Source: an uncultured Aquimarina sp.
GTDB taxonomy: Bacteria > Bacteroidota > Bacteroidia > Flavobacteriales > Flavobacteriaceae
Direction of reading: 5' to 3'
Assembly (NCBI GenBank): GCA_947497175.1
Contig: CANMFM010000004.1
Span: 124,001 to 188,000 of the forward strand
DNA: 64,000 nucleotides
Below are positions 36,796 through 47,597 of this stretch, in pieces; within the stretch, counting starts at the first letter, position 1; each line of letters begins with the position of its first letter. A model generated the notes under the pieces. It worked only from the letters and a program-made list of their open reading frames with translations. It was not told the origin of the DNA and searched no databases. The translations under genes and the position numbers were made by a program.

Positions 36796-39621
36796 ATGTC
36801 ACAAAAACGTCTTTTTCTTCTGGATGCTTATGCTTTAATTTTTCGAGGATATTATGCACTCATTAAAAATCCCCGAATTAATTCTAAAGGTCAGGATACA
36901 TCTGCAGTTTTAGGTTTCGTAAATTCTCTATTTGATGTTATTAAAAGAGAAAAACCAGACCATCTTGCCGTTGCGTTTGATAAAGAAGGAAGTAAAGATC
37001 GTTTAGAAATTTTTCCAGAATATAAAGCGAATCGCGACGAAACCCCCGAGGCTATCAAAATTGCAGTACCTATTATCCAGGATATACTTAAAGCAATGCA
37101 AATTCCTATCATCGAACGTGCAGGTGTAGAAGCAGATGACTTAATAGGAACCATAGCTAAACAAGCCGAAAAAGAAGGATTTAAAACCTTTATGGTTACC
37201 CCTGATAAAGATTATGCACAATTGGTCTCTGAAAATATTTTTATGTATCGCCCTGCCCGAATGGGAAATGGTATTGAAATCTGGGGGATTCCTGAAGTGC
37301 AAAAAAGATTTGAAATAGAACGACCAGAACAAGTAATCGATTATCTGGGCATGATGGGAGACGCAGTGGACAATATACCAGGACTGCCCGGGGTTGGTGA
37401 TAAAACAGCAAAAAAATTTCTGGCAGCATATGGCTCTATGGAAGGATTATTAGCTAACACAGATAAGCTGAAAGGAAAAATGAAGGAGAAAGTTGAAGCC
37501 AATGCAGAATTAGGACTTCTTTCTAAAAAACTAGCGACAATCATTACTGATTGCGATGTAACTTTTAATGCTAATGATTATGAGCTTTCGGAACCCGATG
37601 CTAAAAAAGTGCAGGAAATTTTCGAAGAACTTGAATTTAGAAGATTAAAGGATCAGTTTATCAAGATCTTCTCTGGTGAAGATACCAGTACTACCCAGGT
37701 TACTAGTACCGCCACAGCAAAAAAACAAGCCAAGCAAGCCGGTGCCGGGCAATTTTCATTATTTGGAGAAAACCATGAAACTACAGAGGTCACCTCCTAT
37801 TCAAGTAGAAGAACAATACAAAACACGGAACATTTTTATCAAAGTATTGCACCGGGCATGGCGATGAAATTGTTTCTTCAAAACCTACTAAAGCAAAAAA
37901 GTGTCTGCTTTGATACAGAAACAACCGGACTCGACCCACTTACAGCAGAATTGGTAGGTATTGCGTTTTCTTGGGAAGCCGGAAAAGGATTTTACATCCC
38001 TTTCCCCGAGGATCGTGAGGAAGCACAACAATTAATTGAGCAACTACGACCTTTCTTTGAAGCCTCAACAATTTTAAAAATTGGTCAGAATTTAAAATAC
38101 GATATTAAAGTACTGGCCAAATACAATATCGAAGTTAAAGGAAATATATTTGACACTATGCTGGCTCATTATCTCATTAACCCAGATATGAGACATAATA
38201 TGGATGTACTTTCTGAAACGTACCTAAACTATACTCCGGTTTCTATCACAGAACTTATCGGAAAAAAAGGTAAAAATCAATTATCGTTCAGGCAAGTACC
38301 TATAGATCAACAAACCGAATATGCCGTAGAAGATGCAGATATCACTCTTCAATTAAAAGAACACTTTGCGCCAGAGCTTAAGGACGCCAATAATGTATCT
38401 TTATTCGAAAATATTGAAATACCATTGTTACGGGTTTTGGCTGATATGGAGATTGAAGGGATCAATCTGGATAAAGAGTTTTTAAATTCACTATCTAAAC
38501 AACTAGATGAGGATATTAAAAATTTAGAAGCAAAAATTTATACTGAAGCAGGAGAAGAATTTAATATAGCTTCGCCAAAACAACTAGGCGTTATTCTATT
38601 TGAAAAAATGAAACTGGTTGACAAACCTAAAAAAACAAAAACTGGCCAATATTCTACTGCTGAAGATGTGCTTTCATATTTAGCCAAGGATCATGAAATT
38701 ATTCAAAATATATTAGATTTTAGGGGACTATCTAAACTAAAAAGCACTTATGTTGATGCATTGCCTACTCAGGTTAACAACAATACAGGTAGAGTACATA
38801 CCGACTACATGCAGACTGTTGCCGCTACAGGTAGATTAAGCTCTAATAACCCTAACTTACAGAATATACCTATACGTACCGAACGAGGAAGACAAGTAAG
38901 AAAAGCATTTATACCAAGAAATGATGAATATACTTTATTAGCGGCAGATTATTCGCAAATAGAATTACGAATTATTGCAGCACTTAGTGAGGAAAGAACC
39001 ATGATTGAGGCTTTTAAAAATGGAGAAGATATTCATACTTCTACAGCAGCCAAAGTTTTTAATGTTCCATTAAATGAAGTAAGTAGAGAGCAACGTAGCA
39101 ATGCTAAAACTGTAAATTTTGGGATTATTTACGGAGTATCGGCTTTTGGACTAAGTAATCAGACCAGTCTTTCACGTAGCGAAGCCAAAGAATTAATCGA
39201 TACCTACTATAAAACCTACCCAAAGCTTCGTAATTATATGAGCGAGCAGGTGGATTTTGCACGAGAAAACGGATATGTACAAACCGTTTTAGGAAGACGA
39301 AGGTATTTGAAAGATATTAATTCTGCTAATGCTGTAGTTCGTGGCGCTGCAGAAAGAAATGCGGTTAACGCACCTATACAAGGAAGTGCAGCCGATATTA
39401 TTAAAATCGCCATGATCAATATTCATAAAAAACTAAAAGAAAACAATTACAAAACCAAGATGCTCTTGCAGGTACATGATGAATTGGTTTTTGATGTCTT
39501 CAAGACTGAACTCGAAGACATCAAAACACTTATCAAGACAGAAATGGAAAATGCATATACACTTGAAGTACCTTTGGATGTAGATCTAGGACTAGGAAAC
39601 AACTGGTTAGAGGCGCATTAA
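36796..39621 (+). CDS. polA: DNA polymerase I
   Basis: 941 residues. N-terminal 5'-3' exonuclease (1-290), 3'-5' exonuclease with CFDTETTG near 372 so proofreading appears intact, and polymerase domain with motif A LLAADYSQIELR (about 714), motif B RSNAKTVNFGIIYG and motif C VHDELVF (about 892). Length is typical. It stands alone, with the DUF5694 gene converging 5 bases after its stop. Confidence 0.98.
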   Translation: MSQKRLFLLDAYALIFRGYYALIKNPRINSKGQDTSAVLGFVNSLFDVIKREKPDHLAVAFDKEGSKDRLEIFPEYKANRDETPEAIKIAVPIIQDILKAMQIPIIERAGVEADDLIGTIAKQAEKEGFKTFMVTPDKDYAQLVSENIFMYRPARMGNGIEIWGIPEVQKRFEIERPEQVIDYLGMMGDAVDNIPGLPGVGDKTAKKFLAAYGSMEGLLANTDKLKGKMKEKVEANAELGLLSKKLATIITDCDVTFNANDYELSEPDAKKVQEIFEELEFRRLKDQFIKIFSGEDTSTTQVTSTATAKKQAKQAGAGQFSLFGENHETTEVTSYSSRRTIQNTEHFYQSIAPGMAMKLFLQNLLKQKSVCFDTETTGLDPLTAELVGIAFSWEAGKGFYIPFPEDREEAQQLIEQLRPFFEASTILKIGQNLKYDIKVLAKYNIEVKGNIFDTMLAHYLINPDMRHNMDVLSETYLNYTPVSITELIGKKGKNQLSFRQVPIDQQTEYAVEDADITLQLKEHFAPELKDANNVSLFENIEIPLLRVLADMEIEGINLDKEFLNSLSKQLDEDIKNLEAKIYTEAGEEFNIASPKQLGVILFEKMKLVDKPKKTKTGQYSTAEDVLSYLAKDHEIIQNILDFRGLSKLKSTYVDALPTQVNNNTGRVHTDYMQTVAATGRLSSNNPNLQNIPIRTERGRQVRKAFIPRNDEYTLLAADYSQIELRIIAALSEERTMIEAFKNGEDIHTSTAAKVFNVPLNEVSREQRSNAKTVNFGIIYGVSAFGLSNQTSLSRSEAKELIDTYYKTYPKLRNYMSEQVDFARENGYVQTVLGRRRYLKDINSANAVVRGAAERNAVNAPIQGSAADIIKIAMINIHKKLKENNYKTKMLLQVHDELVFDVFKTELEDIKTLIKTEMENAYTLEVPLDVDLGLGNNWLEAH

Positions 39622-39626
39622 AAACT

Positions 39627-40484
39627 TTATTTCATGATATCTTTTAGCTCCACAACTTTCCAATCCGGGTTGTAAGCGATTAAATTTTCAAAAACCGCAA
39701 TGTGACTCGATCCCATTAGCACCATTATCCGATCGTCATTAGGGCCTGTATATTTTTGCATGATACTGTAAGAATAGATATTACGTTTTACCCATTCTGA
39801 ACCTAAGAATGCACCCGTGTGATTATCTACACTTCCTGCCTGGGTGGCTTTGCTCAAATACCATCCTAAATCAGACCTTCTTCGATCTTTATCGTTTAAA
39901 TAATATAAAATATCCTTAAGAGATGTTTTGTTATAAACAAGTGTATTGTACTCTTTTTCAAAATTTTTAATATCCTTTTCGAAATCTGAAATTAGAGTCT
40001 CTTGCTTCTCGGTTTTCATAACTTTCATCAAACTATCATACGGAAACGAGGTCTCTCTATAATCTATTCCATAAACTCTCTGATGGCCCAGTTTTTTGGC
40101 CGTCTTAAATCCAAGTTGAATAATTTCATTTCTGCTTTTATTCCCCCAATCTGAAGTCTTATATAAATTATAAATAGAATCCAGTTTAGGTTGATATGCC
40201 ACGGTTCTCTCTACAAATATTTTGGTAGGCTTAAACTCTACAATTTTAGCTACTATTTCATCAAGTTGAGTTTGATATTGATCAGATAAGATATCAATTT
40301 CATCTGCTTGCACAACATCAAGATCGGCTTTCTGATAATTATCCCAATGTGATGTCCCCACTAATAAGACGTTCACTTTTGAAGATGTTCTTTCACCCTT
40401 TCTAATTATATTTTCAGTATCATTTGTAGATTGTGCATTACACGATGTGATTATAATGACTAGAATTAATAATAACTTTCTCAT
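39627..40484 (-). CDS. DUF5694 lipoprotein (TraB/GumN-like)
   Basis: 285 residues with a lipoprotein signal (LLLILVIIITSCNAQ). The body has the family stretches VLLVGTSHWDNY, EFKPTKIFVERT, LGHQRVYGIDYRE and MVLMGSSHIAVFENL, like TraB/EreA-type putative hydrolases in which GTSH and E residues are conserved. The substrate is unknown. Monocistronic. Confidence 0.8.
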   Translation of the reverse strand: MRKLLLILVIIITSCNAQSTNDTENIIRKGERTSSKVNVLLVGTSHWDNYQKADLDVVQADEIDILSDQYQTQLDEIVAKIVEFKPTKIFVERTVAYQPKLDSIYNLYKTSDWGNKSRNEIIQLGFKTAKKLGHQRVYGIDYRETSFPYDSLMKVMKTEKQETLISDFEKDIKNFEKEYNTLVYNKTSLKDILYYLNDKDRRRSDLGWYLSKATQAGSVDNHTGAFLGSEWVKRNIYSYSIMQKYTGPNDDRIMVLMGSSHIAVFENLIAYNPDWKVVELKDIMK

Positions 40485-40694
40485 TGTACAAATTTTTATG
40501 TTTTATTGAGTTCAAATATATGTAGCGTTAAAGCCATAAATTTTCTTTTTGTAGCAAAAGCAATAATTACCAGATAAAACAGCCCATATATCGTATAACA
40601 TTTTTTGTTGTACCAAAAAGAGCGTTGATCTGTAAAAAAAACTGTGTTTGTCCTAACTGGTGCAATCAATACTTTAAAAAAGTAACTTTGTAAT

Positions 40695-41705
40695 ATGTAT
40701 CTAAAAAAAGAGTGGAAATATCATTTAATCCTTGCCTTAATTCTTGTAAGTATGGATTTTTTTGAAATCTTGAATAACGAAGAATTTAAGCTGCTTAAAA
40801 ATCTTGATTCTTTATATTTATGGCTCAAGTCCACATTTTTTATATCGTGTATCGTTATCTATTTTGTTAATTTTAAAGTGGTATGTCCTAGATTTCTCAA
40901 AAAAAACCATTTATCATGGTTTTTTATTTCCTCATTAGGTTTACTTCTGGTTTTTGCTGCTCTTCGGTATGTACTTGAAGAAGTGATTGTCTTTGAAATT
41001 ACAGGGCAGCATAACTATTATGAAGAAACCAGAAGGTTTTGGTATTATATTGTTGACAATTCTTATTTTGCCCTACCTCCTATTTTATATAGCACCATGG
41101 TTTATCTGGTTTTAAAACTTATTGAGGACAAAGACCTAAACAAGGCAGAACTTGATTCGCTTAAGTCACAAATAAGCCCTCATTTTCTATTTAATACTTT
41201 GAACGCTTTTTATGTTGAACTCCTAGACGACAAACCCGAGGTAGCAAAAGATGTACACAGGTTATCAGAATTATTACGATATGTGACCTATGATTCAAAA
41301 CAAGATTTTGTTCTTTTACAAAGTGAAATAGATTTTTTAAAAGATTATATTCATTTTTTCAATAAGCGATTTGAAGAAGAACTGGCTATCGATTTTTCAA
41401 TAAATGGAAGCATCCAAAATCAATTCATACCCTCTCTTGTATTAATTCATTTTGTAGAAAACTTATTTAAACATGGTGTGGTAAATGACAAAAAAAATCC
41501 AGCTAAAATTAATATTACTATAACAGAAAAAAATCTGGTTCTAGAAACCTGTAATGCGATCCTATTGTCAGAAAAATATATGGACTCTGGTATCGGGACA
41601 GAAAATGTAAAAAGAAGATTAACTGCAATTTTTAATGCCAACTTTGACTTACACTACAAGACTAAGGAAAATAATTTTTATACCTTTCTAAAAATTCCTG
41701 TATGA
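40695..41705 (+). CDS. LytS-type sensor histidine kinase
   Basis: 336 residues. Four N-terminal transmembrane helices (about 12-30, 45-60, 78-95, 125-150) and a His_kinase domain with the phospho-acceptor in SQISPHFLFNTLN (about 155-167), N-box LIHFVENLFKHG and G-box DSGIGTENVKRRL. It pairs with the next gene, overlapping it by ATGA. A TAACTTTG sequence lies 12 bases before the ATG. Confidence 0.92.
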   Translation: MYLKKEWKYHLILALILVSMDFFEILNNEEFKLLKNLDSLYLWLKSTFFISCIVIYFVNFKVVCPRFLKKNHLSWFFISSLGLLLVFAALRYVLEEVIVFEITGQHNYYEETRRFWYYIVDNSYFALPPILYSTMVYLVLKLIEDKDLNKAELDSLKSQISPHFLFNTLNAFYVELLDDKPEVAKDVHRLSELLRYVTYDSKQDFVLLQSEIDFLKDYIHFFNKRFEEELAIDFSINGSIQNQFIPSLVLIHFVENLFKHGVVNDKKNPAKINITITEKNLVLETCNAILLSEKYMDSGIGTENVKRRLTAIFNANFDLHYKTKENNFYTFLKIPV

Positions 41706-42412
41706 GTAAACATATCAGATGTGTTATTGTAGATGATGAACCACCTGCAATACGGCTACTAAAGAAATACGTTGAAAAAGTATCTTTTCTTGAATTGGTA
41801 ACTACTACTACTAATCCCCTGGAAGCACTACAAATTCTTGAGACAGAAACCATTGATTTAGTATTTCTGGATATTCAAATGCCTAATTTGACCGGAATAC
41901 AGCTTTCTAAAATAATCAAAAAACATATCAAAATTATATTTACAACGGCATATCCGCAATTTGCTTTAGAAAGTTATGATCTTAACGCTGCCGATTACTT
42001 ACTTAAACCTTTTGACTTTGAAAGGTTTTACAAAGCCATAAAAAAAGTTGAAGTCACTAAAGACACTATTGAAAAACAAAGTGCCTTAAACGATTTTGTG
42101 TTTGTCAAAACAGATGGTAAGAACAACTTCGAAAAAGTGAAGATTAACGACATACTATATATTGAAGGTTTAAAGAATTATGTTGCATTACACCTAAAGA
42201 ACACCCAAATTATCACCTACAATACCTTAAAAAATATCAAAGAAAATTTACCTGATTCAGTTTTTGTGCAAATCCATAAGTCATTTATCATTTCAATACT
42301 TCATATTGAAAAAACGACCTCATCAACAATACATATCAACACTAAAGAACTACCTATTGGAGACACCTATAAAACAGCGTTGTTTACGGTTTTAAACAAT
42401 CACAAGCTTTAG
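41702..42412 (+). CDS. LytTR-family response regulator
   Basis: 236 residues. Receiver domain (1-120) with acidic pocket VDDEPP, phospho-Asp in VFLDIQMP and Lys in LLKPFDFE; LytTR DNA-binding domain (about 135-236) with FVKTDGKNNFEKVKINDILYIEGLKNYV and FVQIHKSFIIS. It is the partner of the preceding kinase, translationally coupled. The target genes are unknown. Confidence 0.93.
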   Translation: MSKHIRCVIVDDEPPAIRLLKKYVEKVSFLELVTTTTNPLEALQILETETIDLVFLDIQMPNLTGIQLSKIIKKHIKIIFTTAYPQFALESYDLNAADYLLKPFDFERFYKAIKKVEVTKDTIEKQSALNDFVFVKTDGKNNFEKVKINDILYIEGLKNYVALHLKNTQIITYNTLKNIKENLPDSVFVQIHKSFIISILHIEKTTSSTIHINTKELPIGDTYKTALFTVLNNHKL

Positions 42413-42420
42413 CTTTTATC

Positions 42421-42455
42421 AAAAAACGCTATGAAATAAAATCATAGAGTTTTTT
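42421..42455. terminator. Bidirectional terminator between LytTR gene and serine hydrolase
   Basis: AAAAAAC-G-CTATGA and TCATAG-A-GTTTTTT pair with one mismatch around a 7-nt loop. A and T runs on both sides serve both converging genes. Confidence 0.75.
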
Positions 42456-43648
42456 TATCCCTTCATATCCAGATAAAAATCATAATAGTTTAAAAAAGTT
42501 GGCATTACAGGGCCATTAAAAGGATTGGGAGCATTAAATAAAACACAAATCCCTATTTTGTTATCCAGATCGATAAGCAACTGTGTTTTATACTGATTTA
42601 CATTACCTCCATGATACACAATTCGTCGCCCTCTATACTCTAAAATTCGCCAACCCATGGCATAATAGGAATCAGTAACTCCATCCCATAAATTAACATA
42701 AGTATCCTTATTACTGGTGCAGATCACAGGGTTAAAAATATCAACAAGACTTTCGTTTGAAATAATATCAGGTCGATATCCTAATAATATCTTAAGATAC
42801 TCGCCCATATCAGAAATAGATGCATTAATGCCCCCCGCAGCTGCGACATTATAATAATTTTCATGGAGTTTATCTAACTTATATTTTTTTGAATAGTGAT
42901 TGTAAGAATGTGGTAATGCAACGTTTTTGTTCTTTTTTATTTCAGAAAAAGTACTTGAGGCTGTAAACATATTTGCAGGATTGAATATCCGTTCTTTAAG
43001 CAAAATCTGAAAAGGTGTGTTAGTTTTATGTTCCATTACTTTTTCAATAACAGAAAACATTGCATTTTGATATTCATAATCTACACCTTCTTTGGCCACA
43101 ACACCTTTTCTTCTAAAACTATTGACAATGCGATCAATCGACCACCCTCTTTGAATAAGCTTAGTATAGGTGTATTTATACAATCCCGTGGTATGCGATA
43201 GTAAATGATATACCCGAAGTCGATCTGCCTGTTCTCTATCCTTTAGATTAAATCCTTTTACAGATTTTTTAACCCTTTCATTCCACTGCAACTCATCATG
43301 GTCTACTAAATTGCCTGCAAGTACAGCGGTTACACCTTTTGACAAGCTGGCTATTCTAAATACCGTATTAATATCGACTGAGTCTTGCGTATGAATTTCT
43401 TTCACCCCAAACCCTTTTTTATAGATCACTGCAGAATCTTTAACAATAACCACAGCAGCTCCCGGACACTCGGACACATTAAAATTAGTAGCAAAAAATT
43501 TCTCGTAATGACTTAGAAAAAATGAAAGAGAATCTTTTTCTAAAGCTTTGGAGCTTTTATCTTCTCCAAGATCTTCTTTTTCTTCGGGTTTTGGTGTACT
43601 ACAAGTAACTAAAAAGACAGCAACAACTGCAACGTAAAATAATTTCAT
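42455..43648 (-). CDS. Beta-lactamase-family serine hydrolase, lipoprotein
   Basis: 397 residues. Lipoprotein signal (VAVVAVFLVTCSTP). Class C/penicillin-binding-like motifs: SLSK (SxxK, about 103-106), YEYQN (YxN) and HGGNVNQY as the third box. Such proteins include D-aminopeptidases, esterases and penicillin-binding-like enzymes; beta-lactamase activity itself is not implied. Confidence 0.85.
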   Translation of the reverse strand: MKLFYVAVVAVFLVTCSTPKPEEKEDLGEDKSSKALEKDSLSFFLSHYEKFFATNFNVSECPGAAVVIVKDSAVIYKKGFGVKEIHTQDSVDINTVFRIASLSKGVTAVLAGNLVDHDELQWNERVKKSVKGFNLKDREQADRLRVYHLLSHTTGLYKYTYTKLIQRGWSIDRIVNSFRRKGVVAKEGVDYEYQNAMFSVIEKVMEHKTNTPFQILLKERIFNPANMFTASSTFSEIKKNKNVALPHSYNHYSKKYKLDKLHENYYNVAAAGGINASISDMGEYLKILLGYRPDIISNESLVDIFNPVICTSNKDTYVNLWDGVTDSYYAMGWRILEYRGRRIVYHGGNVNQYKTQLLIDLDNKIGICVLFNAPNPFNGPVMPTFLNYYDFYLDMKG

Positions 43649-43738
43649 AAAGCGATGTTCAAAACTGCTGCAAAATACATTTAAAATTATAAGAGTAAAA
43701 GTTTTTACAACTGTAATGAATCCAACTACACTTAATGC

Positions 43739-46432
43739 TTACAATACAAATCTATAGGTTGCTTTAATTAAAAATGTATTCTCAGGTTGTTGATCCAGGA
43801 TTTGATTATTTAAACTTCTAAACAAATGATCAGAAGGTGCCCCATCCCCTGTGATCCCTTGAGACCAAACCAAAAATATCTCTGAACCGGGAATGTACTC
43901 CCAACGCAATACTAAATTTGATCGAAATTGTACAAAGGCAAAATCCGGATCATCAAACGTGTAATCAACCGAGCCATCTCTATTTTCATCTACAGCATAT
44001 GCTTCATCTACAAATGAAATCTGATTCTGATCATACAACGTTACCCGCTCAGCAAGATCTTTGGCAACGGCATTATTAACATAATTAAAGTCTGTATACC
44101 TACCTCTGGATATAAATGGCTGACCATAGTATTGTATCGTTAGATTAGGATTAATATTATAATTTAACCGAATACTTGCACTTAAGGTTTGTTGATCGAT
44201 ACGTGCCGTAATATATCGCTTTATATTTCCAAAATCAGCTTCGGCAACATATTGTGTTTTGTTAGGATTGCGCTCAAATTCAGGGTTTATTGACATACTA
44301 AACGCATCAAAAGGCTGGTATCTAAGTCTTACAACATATCTTTGAAATGAAAAATTATTTTGTTGTGCTGATGCATTAACGTGCCCTATAGTAAAATTGA
44401 ACTTTTTTCTTTGATCCGAACCAAAGAACAAAAACGCAAAGTTTTCATCAGAAAATCTCCAACGCGGCCCACCACGTAAAAATGTATTGGTAAAAATACG
44501 GGGTTTATGACCAAAACCAACCTCTGTCCACCAATTGTTCTTGTAATTAATATACCCATTTAATTCGTATTGAATACGATTGTAATTTCCTTCAAAATCG
44601 TAAGTAGAGAATTGTTCTACAAAAATATTAGCCCTGCGATATAATGATGTAGGTTTTAAAAACAAGTAGCGTGCATTCACAAATTGTCGTATCTCATCTG
44701 CCTGGCGTAAAAAACCGACATCATTTAACTCCAGTTCCGGAGAACGCCAAAAAACCCCTGCATTATACCGCCAATTTCCTCCACCGGATCTTCCTCCGAC
44801 TAATTTACCACCAGTCCCGGTAAGAGAAGTTCGATTAGGATCCACCTCTACATGATCTGCATCTACTCGCTGAAAAAGGTGAGTAAGCTCATTTTGAGTC
44901 TCTTCTATAGCCTCTTTAGAGCCTTCAACATGGCTTGTCACGATGTTTCCTTCTATAAAATATTTTCTATCCTTCCAGTTATGTCTAAAATCCAGCCCAC
45001 CCGTATATGCAGATTTTCGAAGTAAATTCAGGTTATTTTCTCGTGTTCCTGCAAGTTCTGATGTTTCATCGGTATCCTGATTTTCTTCATCAATTTCAAA
45101 AAAGTCACCCAAATTACGATGGGTTGCTGTAAAAATACCGCCTATAAATGTATTACGTTCGTTAAAATCTTTCTGAATTCTACCCACAAAATAGTTGGTA
45201 AGCGGCTCTACAATGGCCTCTCTTCGATTTCCGCTCTCATCTTCAATTTTAGCAACCTCCCTCTCTGTAACACTCTCTAGCACCCCAATAGACCATCCGT
45301 TCTTAGTTTTGCCGCTAAACTTTGCTGCACCCAGCATAGTTGTATTGACAGGGCTATTGATAAATTCTCCATCCAATTCGGTTACAGACCCTTGGGGATT
45401 TCGACCAATTCTACGAGAATAGAACACATTATCAAATCCATTGGCGAACTGATAATCGAATATATTCTTGTTTTCTACAAAAAAAGGCCGTTGTTCTCTA
45501 AAAAAAATCTGGAAACCATCTAAAGCAATAGCCGCAGGATCAGCTTCTACTTGTCCAAAATCTGGATTTACCGTTAAGTCTAAAGTTAGATCATTGGTAA
45601 TACCAACTTTAGCATCTAAACCTCCGTTGAGCTTAAAATCTTCGCCATCTCTAAAGGGATTGCCTTCTTCTACAGGATAGGTATCCAATTGTGTAACCGC
45701 AAAAGGTTGTATTTCCAACTGCTTTTGAGGTTCTATATCAATCAATCCATGTAGCTCCCCAAACTCACTTATAAAACCCGGAGCATCAGCAGGAATACGC
45801 TGCCATCCCGATCGCTCATCTTTCCTGAAAATAAGTCGAGTTACCTGAAAACCCCAAATCTGTTCTTTATCGTTACCAAATTTTAACTGGCTCAAAGGAA
45901 TCTTAGCCTCGGCTGTCCATCCTTCATCATCAATTCTGGAAGCTGCATACCATATAGGATTCCAACTTTCGTCCCAATTATCACCATTTTGACTTACAAA
46001 CTCATCCCCTTTTACACCTGCTGCAGTAATTGTAAACGAAAAAGCAGTTCTCTTATCGTGATAAGTATCCAATATAATGGTGATTCTATCACCGGCAAAA
46101 CCATCTCTTCGGGATAATCTTTTTTCAATTTTGCCAGGTTCTTTGTCATAGCACCGATACGCTACATAAAGATTTTTCTGATCATATATGATTTTAAATT
46201 TACTTTGCTGATCAGGCGGCGTATTTTCATCAGGCTGGCTCTCGATAAAATCTCCAGCCCACTCTGCGATATCCCAACTCGAATCATCTATCACTCCGTC
46301 AATATTGGGAGCTTCATTGGCATGAAGGGGTTTGGTAGTATAAATTCTTTTAGTGACAACTTTTGTAGAATCTTGTGCAATACTAAAAACAGGAAATAGA
46401 GAAAGAACCAATAAATGGCGCAAATACTTCAT
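43739..46432 (-). CDS. DUF5916 outer-membrane protein with CBM9-like N-terminus
   Basis: 897 residues. Signal peptide (LLVLSLFPVFSIAQ), a CBM9-like domain (PNIDGVIDDSSWDIAEW ... DRITIILDTYHDKRTAFSFTITAAGVKGDEFVSQNG) and a long beta-rich DUF5916 part that includes RGGPRW and FQRYVVRLRYQPF and ends in LIKATYRFVL, typical of an outer-membrane barrel. The function is unestablished; the N-terminal domain suggests sugar contact. Confidence 0.85.
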   Translation of the reverse strand: MKYLRHLLVLSLFPVFSIAQDSTKVVTKRIYTTKPLHANEAPNIDGVIDDSSWDIAEWAGDFIESQPDENTPPDQQSKFKIIYDQKNLYVAYRCYDKEPGKIEKRLSRRDGFAGDRITIILDTYHDKRTAFSFTITAAGVKGDEFVSQNGDNWDESWNPIWYAASRIDDEGWTAEAKIPLSQLKFGNDKEQIWGFQVTRLIFRKDERSGWQRIPADAPGFISEFGELHGLIDIEPQKQLEIQPFAVTQLDTYPVEEGNPFRDGEDFKLNGGLDAKVGITNDLTLDLTVNPDFGQVEADPAAIALDGFQIFFREQRPFFVENKNIFDYQFANGFDNVFYSRRIGRNPQGSVTELDGEFINSPVNTTMLGAAKFSGKTKNGWSIGVLESVTEREVAKIEDESGNRREAIVEPLTNYFVGRIQKDFNERNTFIGGIFTATHRNLGDFFEIDEENQDTDETSELAGTRENNLNLLRKSAYTGGLDFRHNWKDRKYFIEGNIVTSHVEGSKEAIEETQNELTHLFQRVDADHVEVDPNRTSLTGTGGKLVGGRSGGGNWRYNAGVFWRSPELELNDVGFLRQADEIRQFVNARYLFLKPTSLYRRANIFVEQFSTYDFEGNYNRIQYELNGYINYKNNWWTEVGFGHKPRIFTNTFLRGGPRWRFSDENFAFLFFGSDQRKKFNFTIGHVNASAQQNNFSFQRYVVRLRYQPFDAFSMSINPEFERNPNKTQYVAEADFGNIKRYITARIDQQTLSASIRLNYNINPNLTIQYYGQPFISRGRYTDFNYVNNAVAKDLAERVTLYDQNQISFVDEAYAVDENRDGSVDYTFDDPDFAFVQFRSNLVLRWEYIPGSEIFLVWSQGITGDGAPSDHLFRSLNNQILDQQPENTFLIKATYRFVL

Positions 46433-46627
46433 GATCGTTATACGTTTGATGATTGATCTAACTAAGATGACAGAAATTATTATTTTTTGTCACACTTCCC
46501 CTTATTTTTTAGTAAAAAATTAACACGTAACAATGGTTAAAGCATATAAAACAAACAAATAACCCTTACAATTATTAATGTCTCTGAAAACCAATACCTC
46601 ATAGATTAAAAATAATATCAACTGGCG

Positions 46628-46658
46628 TTTGCTATATAAATATATAATTGTACATTTG
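46628..46658 (+). promoter_or_regulatory. Promoter of rplM-rpsI
   Basis: TTTG (46628-46631), 19 bases, TACATTTG (46651-46658): an exact match to both promoter boxes. Transcription would start near 46665, giving a leader of about 46 nt that contains CCTA...TAGG (46662-46677). Confidence 0.75.
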
Positions 46659-46710
46659 CACCCCTATTTTATATAGGAAAAGGAATGTTTAATAAGTAAA
46701 ATTAATTAGT

Positions 46711-47166
46711 GTGGACACATTAAGTTACAAAACAGTATCTGCAAATAAAGGAACCGTTACAAAAGAATGGTTGCATGTAGATGCTGAAGGACAGACTTTA
46801 GGTCGTCTTTCTTCTGTAGTAGCTATACTACTTAGAGGTAAGCACAAACCTAGCTTTACCCCACACGTTGATTGCGGTGATAATGTTATTATAACAAACG
46901 CCGAAAAAATCAACTTAACAGGAAAAAAGTGGACAGATAAATCGTATATCCGTCACACAGGTTATCCTGGAGGGCAAAGAAGTCTTACTGCTCAGGAATT
47001 GTATGAAAAAAATCCAGAGCGTTTAATCGAAAAAGCGGTAAAAGGAATGTTACCTAAAAACAAATTAGGAGCAGAATTATTCCGTAATTTAAAGGTTTAT
47101 GCAGGAGCAGAACACAATCAAGATGCTCAAAAACCTAAAACTGTTAACTTAAAAGAATTTAAGTAA
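46711..47166 (+). CDS. rplM: Ribosomal protein uL13
   Basis: 151 residues from a GTG start ([33 protein letters not shown]), matching the usual L13 start. Conserved parts are [25 protein letters not shown] and GMLPKNKLG. Its last A is the first base of the rpsI ATG, so the two genes overlap by one base. Confidence 0.97.
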   Translation: MDTLSYKTVSANKGTVTKEWLHVDAEGQTLGRLSSVVAILLRGKHKPSFTPHVDCGDNVIITNAEKINLTGKKWTDKSYIRHTGYPGGQRSLTAQELYEKNPERLIEKAVKGMLPKNKLGAELFRNLKVYAGAEHNQDAQKPKTVNLKEFK

Positions 47167-47552
47167 TGGAAGTTATTCACAAAATTGGTCGTAGAAAAAC
47201 GGCTGTAGCCAGAGTATATCTTAAAGATGGTTCTGGAAAAATTACGGTTAATAAAAAAGATCTTAATGACTACTTCACTACTGCTACTTTACAATACAAA
47301 GTAAATCAACCTTTAACTTTAACAAGTAATGAGGAGAAATACGACGTAAAAGTAAATGTATACGGTGGAGGAATCACTGGTCAGGCAGAAGCTGTTCGTT
47401 TAGCTATATCAAGAGCGGTATGCGAGTTAGACGAAGAAAACAGATCTATCCTTAAACCAGAAGGTTTATTGACCAGAGATCCAAGAATGGTAGAGCGTAA
47501 GAAATTCGGTCAGAAGAAAGCTCGTAAGAAATTCCAGTTCTCTAAACGTTAA
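47166..47552 (+). CDS. rpsI: Ribosomal protein uS9
   Basis: 128 residues, starting [24 protein letters not shown] and ending [12 protein letters not shown], the tail that reaches the P-site tRNA. Full length. Second gene of the rplM-rpsI pair. Confidence 0.98.
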   Translation: MEVIHKIGRRKTAVARVYLKDGSGKITVNKKDLNDYFTTATLQYKVNQPLTLTSNEEKYDVKVNVYGGGITGQAEAVRLAISRAVCELDEENRSILKPEGLLTRDPRMVERKKFGQKKARKKFQFSKR

Positions 47553-47597
47553 TTTATTAAAACAGTATTTGTTGTTACCTCATATTGAGGGGTTAGT

